A stretch of 64,000 nt of DNA, taken from assembly GCA_965153355.1 (NCBI GenBank), contig OZ231126.1, forward strand, positions 71,610,001 to 71,674,000, in the 5' to 3' direction. Source of the stretch: Flaccisagitta enflata (Eukaryota > Chaetognatha > Sagittoidea > Aphragmophora). The notes under the pieces are model-generated. The model worked only from the letters and a program-made list of their open reading frames with translations. It had not been told where the DNA came from and searched no databases. The translations under genes and the position numbers were made by a program. Of the stretch, positions 20,603 through 32,589 are shown piece after piece; position 1 is the stretch's first letter, and every line of letters begins with the position of its first letter.

Positions 20603-23600
20603 TTGCGCCCACGAGCGTGTGCGTGTGTGTATTTGGGGAATTTTACACCCCTGCCCACCCATCTGCAACGATATTGTAACCCCGGGTTATTTGTTTTGTA
20701 ATATCTAGGTACGTTGCCCGTTCGACGACCAAGTTCCCGTCCAGTCTCGGCAGCAAGTGCATCGTCAAGAACGTCGACGACGCTATTGCTGGTAAGATAT
20801 CAGAACTGAGTGGTCAATCGATATAAGACGGCAAATTTTCGAAGGGAAATTAGGTGTTTCACCATACATTTTGCATCATTATCAGGGCAATAATGAAGCT
20901 GGAATGCTTTTAGTAGACAAATTGTCTCTACAGACACTTGCTGTATACCTTTTTATCATATTCTGACCTTAAAAGCAATTTGAGCCATGCGATTCACATG
21001 GAAACAAGCAGGAAAATGATGCTTTATAACAAAATTCTGCTTACACTTTTTTTCATTTTCTCTGGTCTAAAAAAACCAAATACAGGGAAATTTTGCATTT
21101 AGGAAAACACAGTTCTCTCTGAAATCAATTTGGGAAGAGAACTATGTTCTTTGCTTTTTCATTTTCTTAATTTTCTATGCAAATTTAAAATTTAGACCGG
21201 CCCCCTGTCAGTGACCAAAAATGAAAAATTCAGACCTGTCAACCTGTATATACAATTGAAACCCACTCTTACTGACCCGCCACCAACGGAATTCCGCCTA
21301 TAACAGATGAAAATTCATAGTCCCTTCAAGTTAAAAGAATTAATTCCTTTGTTAACAATAAAAGCAGTCCGCCTATAACAGAAAAGAAATGGCTGGCCTC
21401 CTAAAATCTGTTAGAGCGGGGTCCAACAGTAGTTCCATATCCCCTTCCCCGGTGGGGGAGGGGGGAAATAAAGGGAAGTAAAGGGAAATAAAGGGAAGTA
21501 AAGGGAAATAAAGGGAAGTAAATTTAAGGGAGAAAAAAGAGAAAATTAGAAAATTTAGGGAAAATATAACTTTTGGCAGTTACAAATCATAAATATTGAT
21601 TAGTAAAACACAATTTAACATTATTCAAACCTTAAAAACACTGTTTTATTGCTATATAGGCAAGAAAATCATTGATTTTTTAACGCGACGCATTGCGAGG
21701 AAGAAAATCAAAGTGGGGGGGGGGGAGAAATAATCAAAGGTCATAGAATTATACACACCCTGGAAAAATTAGAAATTTCCAATAAATTTTCTTTAATAAC
21801 ATTGGCTAAAGTTTACCTTGCTTGCTAAACAAATGCAAATTTTTCTTTTTGATATTTTGTCTAAGCCATCTGAATCACTTTCATTCACTTGTTTTTCCAT
21901 TCCCATTCATTCATAATTTACATTTTGACCCTCTTTGAAACACAAATGTTGCCGTCGGGGGGGGACGCTGTCATAAACACCCTAGTAAAGTGGGGATACT
22001 GGGGATTAAGAATTCTCATGAGTTACAAATAACATGAAACTTTCAGAGACGAGGAAAAAATGCGTCGCCGGGTCTTCGATCTGCGCCGCCAATGAGCAGC
22101 GAATTCCACAAATACAAACACGTCTTCATCAGGGACCCAAGATTTAGGTAATGGGACAACCTACTGGAAGTAGTAAGCGGAGACGTAACTTGTCAAGTCA
22201 TTGAAATCTATTGTCTTTTCCTAACGCAAATAATAAGTTTGATAAACAAAGCATTACTGGTATCTACTTGTTGTTTAGCAATATGTATAAATAAACATGC
22301 TCAGACGATCAGGAAACGTTGACAGAAAAAGCTGAAAAACTAAAGGCCACATAGTGGTTACAAAAGTGAGAAAAAAAACTCGATGTGGCCAAAAACGATG
22401 AAAATCAAGAAACTTATCTGCGAGTTTAACTCTCATATGATAGAAGACACCAAATAATGTCTGAGGCCGTTTTCAAAAAGCTTGTAAGTTACCTACCCAG
22501 ACATGGAGGTGACCCCGACATCTCAATGATTTTCAAAAATCATTGATTTGAAAATCATCGAACTTCTAATACTTTCCCGCTATGGATCCTTATTAGGGAA
22601 AATCATTGAAAAGTCGATGATTCTTAAAAATCATCGAAAGTCGATGATTCTCAAAAATCATCAAAATTCGATGATTCTCAAAAATCATCAAAATTCGATG
22701 ATTCTCAAAAATCATCAAAATTCGACGATTCTCAAAAATCATCGATTTTTTGCTATGGATGCTTTCTGAGGAAAAATCATCAAAATTCAATGATTCCTAA
22801 AAATCATTGAAAATTGATGATTCTCAAAAATCATCAGACCTCGATGTTTTTTTGCTAAGGATACTTTCTGAGGAAAAATCATTGAATGTCGATAATTTTT
22901 AAAAATGATCAAAACTTGATGATTCTCAAAAATCATTGAAATTCGATGATTTTCAAAAATCAACGATATTTGATGATTTTTTGCTAAAGATGCTTTCTAG
23001 GGAAAAATCATCGAATTTCGATGATTTTCAAAAGTCATCGTTGATTCAACTCACATTCGCATTCCAAGAGATCAAGTCCTCAAATCTTGACTTCGTCCTT
23101 GTCCTGTTGTTGTTGTTGTTGTCGTCGTTGAGATTCATTGATGGCCAGCATCAGTTGATATCCCAAAGCCCGCGCGAGAGGAGGTGGAACTGCGTTGCCG
23201 ATTTGCCGGTACATGTCCATAACGCTGCCTTTGAATAAGTATGAGTCGGGGAATCCCTGAGAAATTAGAAAGAGAGAGCGTTTGTATTCTTATCAGTTTG
23301 CTCGTGTTTTGATAGAGCATTTGTAAGAGTGAGTGAGATAGTGAGAGAGTGTGAGAAAGAGAGAGAAAGAGAATGAGAGATGGTGAGAGTGAGAGTGAAT
23401 GAGTGTGTTAGAAATGTGTGTGTGTGTGTGTGTGTTAATGTGTGTGTGTAGATATGTATGTCTGTGTGCGCATTTGCGCTTGCGTTCTTGTTTTTTATTT
23501 TGTTAGCGATAGCGTTTAATGTTAGACTTCAACTCCCAACCTGAGATCGGGCGCATTCTCTAATAGAGACGACCCTGTGTTGCTCTGGATGCAGCACGCG

Positions 23601-25082
23601 GCCTTGTTTGGTCATGGGTTCGGGATCTGTGACCGTGGTTCCGAAGTGACCGTCCCAATCCAATCGGCCGTACAACCCCGTCCACTGACTGTTCCGATGC
23701 GCCGAATGAGGTAAGCACCAAGGAATCAAAGTGTTTGATTGATTGTCGCATTTTTCCTTGCGTCCAGATTTACCTTTATCGAGGCGTAACAGGTTATGAA
23801 TTGTATTCATAAGTAGTAAACATCATGTCCACTGGAGAATGTCCAAATTGAAGAGAAACTTATCAATTATACTCTTCTTAATAAATTACAGATCTCGTCT
23901 TATTAGTCAGTCAAGAAATTAATCATCTTTCGTTCATGAATTTAGAATTCATGATCATAAACTTCAGTTTCGAGTCCATCAGAAATCTCGAAAAACAAGA
24001 TACATCAACGATAAGGATTCCCCTATGCTTAAACTGCTTACCTTCCACGCAATGGCAGACTCCGCGCAGGGCGTTTCCGGGTCCTTTGCCCGATTTAGGG
24101 TCGTGATGCGTGTAAGCGAGTTTACTCGTGGTCCTCCCGTCTTTTAACTTAACGCAGATGTTGGGCAGATCGCGCCAGTCAGCACCGGGATATAAAGGCA
24201 CGAGACGCATCCTCTCTTCCACCAAAGGCGCGTATTCCTTGCAAGCGTGATGGAGAATCGTGTCGTCGGCGTTACAGCCGCCGCTTACGCCCTTCTGTAT
24301 GAAAGAAAGAAAGCGAGGCGAAAATATGGGAATGACTTCCGGTTTGGAGGAAAAGCTTTTTTTGCGAAAGAGTCAATGAGTCAAACGAGGGAACAAGGAA
24401 CAACAAAAACAACAACAACAACAACGTCCTTACCATTTCCGTCCCTTGAAAAAGTAGAGCACTTTGACCAGTTACGGAAGGCATTCGTAACAATTACCGA
24501 TGCAGATTACCGATTCAACAACTTAATTCACCTTCTCGCAATTCAACAAACCTTAGGCCTTCGCCGTATGAGACGTTGAATGTGTGTAGATGGCGTTGAG
24601 CCATAAGACCGCATTTGAGCCGTGTCTCCGTTTTTGATGGAAGGTAAGTCACCCATCACATCTCGAATGGTCACTGTCCGTAAAGGCGCGCTCTTCATTC
24701 GCTTCACGCAACTCTCGTAACGTTGATTGCCTGTAGACGCGACGAAAAAAATGTAATTCTAAAATATAGTCTATCAGGAATTTCACTAACTTACTCTTTA
24801 TTCACCCTCCCCCTTTTCTGTTTTATAGAATTCCCCCTTTATACCTCTAGTCATCTTCTTTCAATTCATCTATTCTAGTTACGACATCATAAACGATCTG
24901 GTCTCGTTTGCTATTCACGAGAGGTCAAACTTTAAGTTTTTTTGGCCAAATTTGACTTTTTCTGGTGATTACTTATGTTACCACGAGTGATTTAGTGAAT
25001 AAATCAATGCGAATTGGTATTCCAAAAAAAAGTTGAGAAGGGTTTTGTAAAAAAACAGAAATTTCCCTTTTCTGTCAAATTT

Positions 25083-25129
<47 letters not shown>

Positions 25130-26847
25130 CTCTCTCTTTCTTTCTCGCTTTCTCTCTTTTTTTTCTTTCTTTCTCTCTCTCTCTTTCTTTCTCGCTTTCT
25201 CTCTTTTTTTTCTTTCTTTCTTTCTCGCTTTCTCTCTTTTTTCTTTCTTTCTTTCTCTCTCTCTCTCTCTTTCTTTCTCGCTTTCTCTCTTTTTTTTCTT
25301 TCTTTCTTTCTCGCTTTCTCTCTTTCTTTCTCGCTTTCTCTCTTTCTTTCTCGCTTTCTCTCTTTTTTTTCTTTCTTTCTTTCTCGCTTTCTCTCTTTCT
25401 TTCTCGCTTTCTCTCTTTTTTTTCTTTCTTTCTTTCTCGCTTTCTCTCTTTTTTTTCTTTCTTTCTTTCTCTCTCTCTCTCTCTTTCTTTCTCGCTTTCT
25501 CTCTTTTTTTTCTTTCTTTCTTTCTCGCTTTCTCTCTTTTTTTTCTTTCTTTCTTTCTCTCTCTCTCTCTCTTTCTTTCTCGCTTTCTCTCTTTTTTTTC
25601 TTTCTTTCTTTCTCGCTTTCTCTCTTTTTTCTTTCTTTCTTTCTCTCTCTCTCTCTCTTTCTTTCTCGCTTTCTCTCTTTTTTTTCTTTCTTTCTTTCTC
25701 GCTTTCTCTCTTTTTTTTCTTTCTTTCTTTCTCTCTCTCTCTCTCTTTCTTTCTCGCTTTCTCTCTTTTTTTTCTTTCTTTCTTTCTCGCTTTCTCTCTT
25801 TCTTTCTCGCTTTCTCTCTTTTTTTTCTTTCTTTCTTTCTCGCTTTCTCTCTTTCTTTCTCGCTTTCTCTCTTTTTTTTCTTTCTTTCTTTCTCGCTTTC
25901 TCTCTTTCTTTCTCGCTTTCTCTCTCTTTTTTCTTTCTTTCTTTCTCTCTCTCTCTCTCTTTCTTTCTCGCTTTCTCTCTTTTTTTTCTTTCTTTCTTTC
26001 TCGCTTTCTCTCTTTTTTTTCTTTCTTTCTTTCTCTCTCTCTCTCTCTTTCTTTCTCGCTTTCTCTCTTTTTTTTCTTTCTTTCTTTCTCGCTTTCTCTC
26101 TTTCTTTCTCGCTTTCTCTCTTTTTTTTCTTTCTTTCTTTCTCGCTTTCTCTCTTTTTTTTCTTTCTTTCTTTCTCTCTCTCTCTCTCTTTCTTTCTCGC
26201 TTTCTCTCTTTTTTTCTTTCTTTCTTTCTCGCTTTCTCTCTTTCTTTCTCGCTTTCTCTCTTTTTCTTTCTTTCTCCTTTCTCTCTTTTTCTCTCTTTTT
26301 TTCTTTCTTTTTCTTTCTTTTTTTCTTTCTTTTTCTTTCTTTTTCTTTCTTTTTCTTTCTTTTTTTCTTTCTTTTTTTCTTTCTTTTTTTTTTCTTTCTT
26401 TTTTTCTTTCTTTTTCTTTCTTTTTTTTCTTTTTTTCTTTCTTTTTCTTTCTTTTTCTTTCTTTTTTTCTTTCTTTTTTTTCTTTCTTTTTTTCTTTCTT
26501 TTTTTTCTTTCTTTTTTTCTTTCTTTTTCTTTCTTTTTCTTTCTTTTTTTCTTTTTCTTTCTTTTTTCTTTCTTTTTTTCTTTCTTTTTTTCTTTCTTTT
26601 TCTTTCTTTCTTTCTTTCTTTCTTTCTTTTTTTCTTTCTCTCTTTCTTTCTCTCTTTCTCTCTTTCTCTCTCTCTCTCTTTCTCTCCATCTTTCTTTTTT
26701 TCTTTCTTTCTTTCTTTCATCTTTCTGTAGTTCTTCTTTCTTTCTTCTTTGTTAAAAGGCAATGAAATTGAAAACAAAAGAAAAACAACATTTGGGGAAG
26801 TTCCACTAAATGCTCTGCCTCTTTCTCTCTATCTTTCTCTCTATCTT

Positions 26848-26885
<38 letters not shown>

Positions 26886-27031
26886 TCCATCTTTCTTTCT
26901 TTTTTCTTTCCTTCATCTTTCTTTAGTTCTTCCTTCTTTATTTCTTTCTTTCTTCTTTGTTAAAAGGCAATGAAATTGAAAACAAAAGAATAACAACATT
27001 TGGGAAAGTTCCACTAAATGCTCTGCCACTT

Positions 27032-27067
<36 letters not shown>

Positions 27068-27254
27068 TTTTCTCTTTTTCTCTTTTTCTTTCTTTCTCTT
27101 TTTCTTTCTCTCTTTCTTTCTCTCTTTCTTTCTCTCTTTCTTTCTCTCTTTCTCTCTTTCTCTCTTTCTCTCTTTCTCTCTTTCTTTCTTTCTTTCTCTC
27201 TTTCTCTCTTTCTCTCTTTCTTTCTTTCTCTCTTTCTCTCTTTCTCTCTTTCTC

Positions 27255-27326
<72 letters not shown>

Positions 27327-30317
27327 TAGAACTCGTACAGCTTGTGCACTTGGCTGAAGAGATAATCATTTTAAAGATAAATGCCGAACCGATGGATACG
27401 CTGAGAGCCAACCCCCTGGAAATGAAAGCGTGTCGTGGTTCTGGATAATGTGGTAAGATTTCTCCTGGAGCGGCTGCCATGATAATCGCCCGACGCCGAG
27501 TCTGAGCCACGCCGTAACTCCCAGCCTGTAGAAATGATGACCACAGCGTAATTTCAGTTTCACCATCTCAACATATTAATGTTAGCCTGGTTTCCGTTAT
27601 TCAAGTAAGGTCATTTAGGCAATTTCTCCTGTAAAGTGGGACAGCTGAAAAATATGATTTGGCAAGCAAAAAAACACAGTCTTTTCCCACCAATCATTTT
27701 GTTGATAATAATAGCTGTTCTGACACATCCCCTGGGACCAAGTGTCTAACATACATGCTTCATAATCAAGATTTTGATAGATTAGGTGGCCAAAAGTAGA
27801 GCCAAATAAGCCTATTTTCCCTGTCACACTTGTGTCACACTTCATACCTACTATGATAAAGACACCCAGAAATTGTCAAGCCTATCCAACTATGGGTCAT
27901 TTTTGTACCATTACTATCCCTAGAGAAACACCAAAAATTTCATGGTGATCGGTGGTCATTTACTATGGAAAAAGTTTGCTCATAGTTGATTTGTCAAATA
28001 TGAAAAAATATTCAATCTTGATATAGAAATATGCTGAACATGAAAAAGCATACTTTTAAGTGTGATGGAAAATTTCTTTTTTTCCCCTGTTTAGTAAAGA
28101 CATAACCCAAGTTACATGCCAAATTTCAGACCTTCATGTCTGTTCTAGCCAGAGATATTGATTTTTAGATGCGTCCTCGCATCACTATAAGAGGGTGTGT
28201 CCCTTGGTCTGAGTGTCACGCGAAAATTTCAAAACACAATTTTCAAGGTTTTCTCTTCATTTCTCTTTATGTATCCTCTTGTCTCTTATATTTCATTTGT
28301 CTCTTTCATCACTTTTGTCTCTTTTGTCTCCTATGTGTCTCTTATGTCTCCTATATGTCTCTTTTATCTCTTGTCTCTTTTTTCTCTTATGTATCTTAGG
28401 TCTCCTATGTCTCTTATGTCTCTTATGTCTCTTATGTCTCTTTTGTCTCTTTGGTCTCCTACATGTCTCCTACATGTCTCTAATGTCTCCCATGTCTCCT
28501 ACATGTCTCATATGTCTCTTATGTCTCCTTTGTCTCTCATATCTCTTATACCTCATGTCTCTTATATCTCTTAAGTCTCTTATTTCTCTTATATCTTTTA
28601 TATCTCTTTGGTCTCTTATGTCTCTTATGTCTCTTCATGTCTCTTCATGTCTCTTATGTCTCCGCATGTTTCCTCATGTCTCTTCATGTTTCCTCATGTC
28701 TCTTCATGTCTCTCCATAACTCTCCATGTCTCTTTAAGGCCCTTCATGTCTCTTTATGAGGATGACGAGGGGGGTTTGGGGAGGTGTGGGGGGGAGGGGT
28801 GGGGAGGCGTGGGGGGAGGGGTGTGCGGGAGGGGTGGGGAGGCGTGGGGGGACGGGTGGGGAGGGGGGGACGCGTGGGGCGTAGGGGGAGGGGTGGGGAG
28901 GCGTGGGGGGAAGCGTTGGGGGGAGGGGTGGGAAGGCGTGGGGGGAGGCGTTGGGGGGGAGGGGTGGGAAGGCGTGGGGGGTGGGGAGGGGTAGGGGTGG
29001 AGAGGCGTGGGGGGGAGAGAGGAATCAGTTTATATTTTTCTCTTTATCTCTGAATATTTATATTTTCATATTATTATATCCTAATATCTTTATATCTTAA
29101 TAATTTGTATGATGATATATTACGTCTAAAGAGGACGCATCTATTGGACATCTCTTGGCCTTGTTCATAAAAGTGTCCTATCGAGTTAACACCTTGTCAC
29201 ACTATGTCACACCGTTTTTCATTAAAAGTCATATGATTAAACACAGTTTAAGATTTTTTCAGTGTGACTTGAAAAAGTATCAAATTTTGAGCCTAGAACC
29301 CAAATTTCAAGCTGGTAGATGCAACTGTCATTGAACTATATTATTTTTTTCAATGTTAACTCAATCAGGCACTCAATTTTTGCCGGCCCGGTTTATAGGA
29401 GAAACTGCCTTTAGTTAACGAGTCCATGGTCAGTAGGTAGCTGGCCCTGGCGCTGGGTAACGTCACTTTAAACTAAGTGTATCGGTTTTTTCCTTGGTAC
29501 GATTACAGTTGAGCTTCTCTAGAGCGCATGTCAAGGGAATGATTGGCGGGTGCGCTCGAGCGATGCTCCACTATATACATATATATAGAATGTATAGAAT
29601 GCTCGTCCCCCCCCCCCACCTGTAAAATGCCGAAAGTACATTGATAGCCCATCCGAATGAGGCATCTCAACGTCGTCCGCAAAATCATGTTGTTTTGAAA
29701 AGAGACGAAATTGCGGACATTTTCGAGGATAAAAAATCGCGGGCGGTAAAAGTCGCAGTAGGCCAAATAAGACACGATGAGCGAGTTTTTGAATTTGGAG
29801 TAGACTCGATTGTTCCATCGATTGAGAGCGGAAAAGCCCTGGCAAGGTGGACCGCCCACTAAAATGTCCACTTCACCCTTTTGAGGTAATGCTTGGCCTT
29901 TGTATTCCGTCTCCCCGTTCATCGCGCGCTGGAAAAAAAAAGTGGGAGAGGAATAATGAAATCTCAATCAAGTTATTATATCACTCAATTCATACAATTA
30001 GTACAATTGGTCATGATAAACAATTTCACGTTCACTACTCCATAACACCACAATAAGATCTATTTGCAAACCTTTCTGGATAGTCATAATTCAAATACAC
30101 GATTCATATTTGTCAACCTTATTGATTGAGGCCAATTTCTCACGAGCAATAAACTCAGTGATGGCGTAATCGTACGCGAACGCGGACGCGTACTCGCTGT
30201 ACTCGCCATTTTTGGCTGTACTTGTAAGCGTAATTGTAAGCGTTACCTCAATTTCTGCGGACTCGTAAGCGTAAGTGTTCATCATTCCAAATCCAACGTG
30301 TACGCGCTTACGGCAAA

Positions 30318-30406
<89 letters not shown>

Positions 30407-31078
30407 TGGACAGACAGACATGCCGAAACGACAGAAATGGCCTTCCCCTTTTGTTGCAACTTTGTTTTAAACTTTTAGTGATGTGGTCCAATCATGAGCG
30501 TCCTTGGTTATGCAAAGGTTCAAAACTGCGCAAAACATCCAATTCTCCTTTTTTTTCTTTCTTTTCTTTTCTTTTCTTTTCTTTTCTTTTCTTTTCTTTT
30601 CTTTTCTTTTCTTTTCTTTTTCTTTTCTCTCTTTCTTTTCTCTTTCTTTTCTCATTCTTTTCTCTTTCTTTTCTCTTTTTCTCTTTCTTTTCTCTTCCTT
30701 TTTCTTTCTTTTCTCTTTCTTTTCTCATTCTTTTCTCTTTCTTTTCTCTTTTTCTCTTTCTTTTCTCTTCCTTTTTCTTTCTTTTCTCTTTCTTTTCTCT
30801 TTCTTTTCTCTTTCTTTTCTCTTTCTTTTCTCTTTCTTTTCTCTTTCTTTTCTCTTTCTTTTCTCTTTCTTTTCTCTTTCTTTTCTCTTTCTTTTCTCTT
30901 TCTTTTCTCTTTCTTTTCTCTTTCTTTTCTCTTTCTTTTCTCTTTCTTTTCTCTTTCTTTTCTCTTTCTTTTCTCTTTCTTTTTCTTTCTTTTCTCTTTC
31001 TTTTCTCTTTCTTTTCTCTTTCTTTTCTCTTTCTTTTCTCTTTCTTTTCTCTTTCTTCTCTCTTTCTTTCTTTCTTTT

Positions 31079-31121
<43 letters not shown>

Positions 31122-32168
31122 CTTTCTTTCTTTCTTTCTCTTTCTTTCTTTCTTTCTCTTTCTTTCTTTCTTTCTTTCTTTCTCTTTTTCTTTTCTTTCT
31201 TTTCTCTTTCTTTTTCTTTCTTTTCTCTTTCTTTTCTCTTTCTTCTCTTTTCTTTATAACACATCTTAACATATTAATATAAATTATATATAACATAACA
31301 ATATCTCTCTTTTCTCTTTCTTTTCTCTTTCTCTCTTTCTTTCTTTTTCTTTTATTTCTTTTTCTTTCTTTCTCTTTCTTTTCTATCTTTCTTCTTCTCA
31401 TCTTTTCTTTTTCTCTTTCTTTTCTCTTTCTTTCTTTCTTTTCTCTTTCTTTCTCTTTCTTTCTCTTTCTTTATCTTTATTTTCTCTCTTCTTTCTTCTC
31501 TTTCTTTATCTTTCTTTTCTCTTTCTTTCTCTCTCTTTTCTCTTCTCCTTTGCTTTCTTTCTTTATCTTTCTTTTATCTCTCTTTCTTTTCTCTTTCTTT
31601 TCTCTCTCTTTCTTTTCTCTTTCTTTTCTCTCTCTTTCTTTTCTCTTTCTTTTCTCTTTCTTTTCTCTTTCTTTTCTCTTTCTTTTCTCTTTCTTTCTCT
31701 TTCCTTTCTTTTCTCTTTCTTTTCTCTTTCTTTCTTTCTCTTTCTTTCTTTCTCTTTCTTTCTCTCTCTTTCTTTCTTTCTCTTTTCTCTTTCTCTTTCT
31801 TTCTCTTTCTTTCTCTTTCTTTCTCTTTCTTTCTCTTTCTTTCTCTTTCTTTCTCTTTCTTTCTCTTTCTTTCTCTTTCTTTCTCTTTCTTTCTCTTTCT
31901 TTCTCTTTCTTTCTTTCTTTCTCTTTCTTTCTTTCTTTCTTTCTTTCTCTCTTTCTCTTTCTTTCTTTCTCTCTCTTTCTTTCTTTCTCTCTCTTTCTCT
32001 TTCTTTCTTTCTTTCTCTTTCTTTCTTTCTTTCTCTTTCTTTCTTTCTCTCTCTTTCTTTCTCTTTCTTTTCTTTCTTTCTCTACTCTCTCTTTCTTTCT
32101 CTCTCTTTCTTTTTCTTTTCTTTCTTTCTCGTTCTTTCTTTCTTTCTATATATATATATAATATACGT

Positions 32169-32211
<43 letters not shown>

Positions 32212-32212
32212 C

Positions 32213-32244
<32 letters not shown>

Positions 32245-32542
32245 TCATTCGTTCTTTTGTTCTATCTTTCTTTATTTCGTTCTTTCTTTCTTACTTTCTT
32301 TCATTATTTCTTTCTTTCGTTCGTTCTTTTGTTCTATCTTTCTTTATTTCGTTCTTTCTTACTTTCTTTCATTATTTCTTTCTTTCTTTCGTTCTTTCGT
32401 TCTTTCGTTCTTTCGTTCTTTCGTTCTTTCATTCTTTCTTTCATTTTCTTTCTTTTTTTTTCTTTTTCTTTTCTTTCTTTCTCCTGAATTTTCATTGAAA
32501 AAAAGATTTCAGTATTCACTAAGTCATATTGTTAGTGATTTT

Positions 32543-32589
<47 letters not shown>

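Larger units (their letters stand above)
23080..29928 (-). other. DNMT1: DNMT1 catalytic domain block (motifs IV-X)
   Basis: Six exons. 29928-29620 carries the catalytic Cys in GGPPCQGFS and the ENV motif. 27525-27390 carries [18 protein letters not shown]. 24730-24552 carries [18 protein letters not shown] of the target-recognition region. 24294-24042 carries [17 protein letters not shown] and YTHHDPKSG. 23773-23541 carries [29 protein letters not shown] and [10 protein letters not shown]. 23256-23080 carries [28 protein letters not shown], a Gln run and the stop. The order and spacing match animal DNMT1. The exon with motif I should precede 29928, but none lies between there and 33028. Confidence 0.95.

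Noticed and set aside
24978-26777. 599-residue Lys/Glu/Arg ORF (minus) and 583-residue Phe/Leu/Ser ORF (plus)
   Set aside because: Both are translations of the CTTT/GAAA array. The sequence lacks stops because of its composition, has no unique coding segment, and lies inside a DNMT1 intron.
30298-32248. Several 200-320 residue Phe/Ser/Leu and Lys/Glu/Arg ORFs
   Set aside because: Microsatellite translations between DNMT1 exons.
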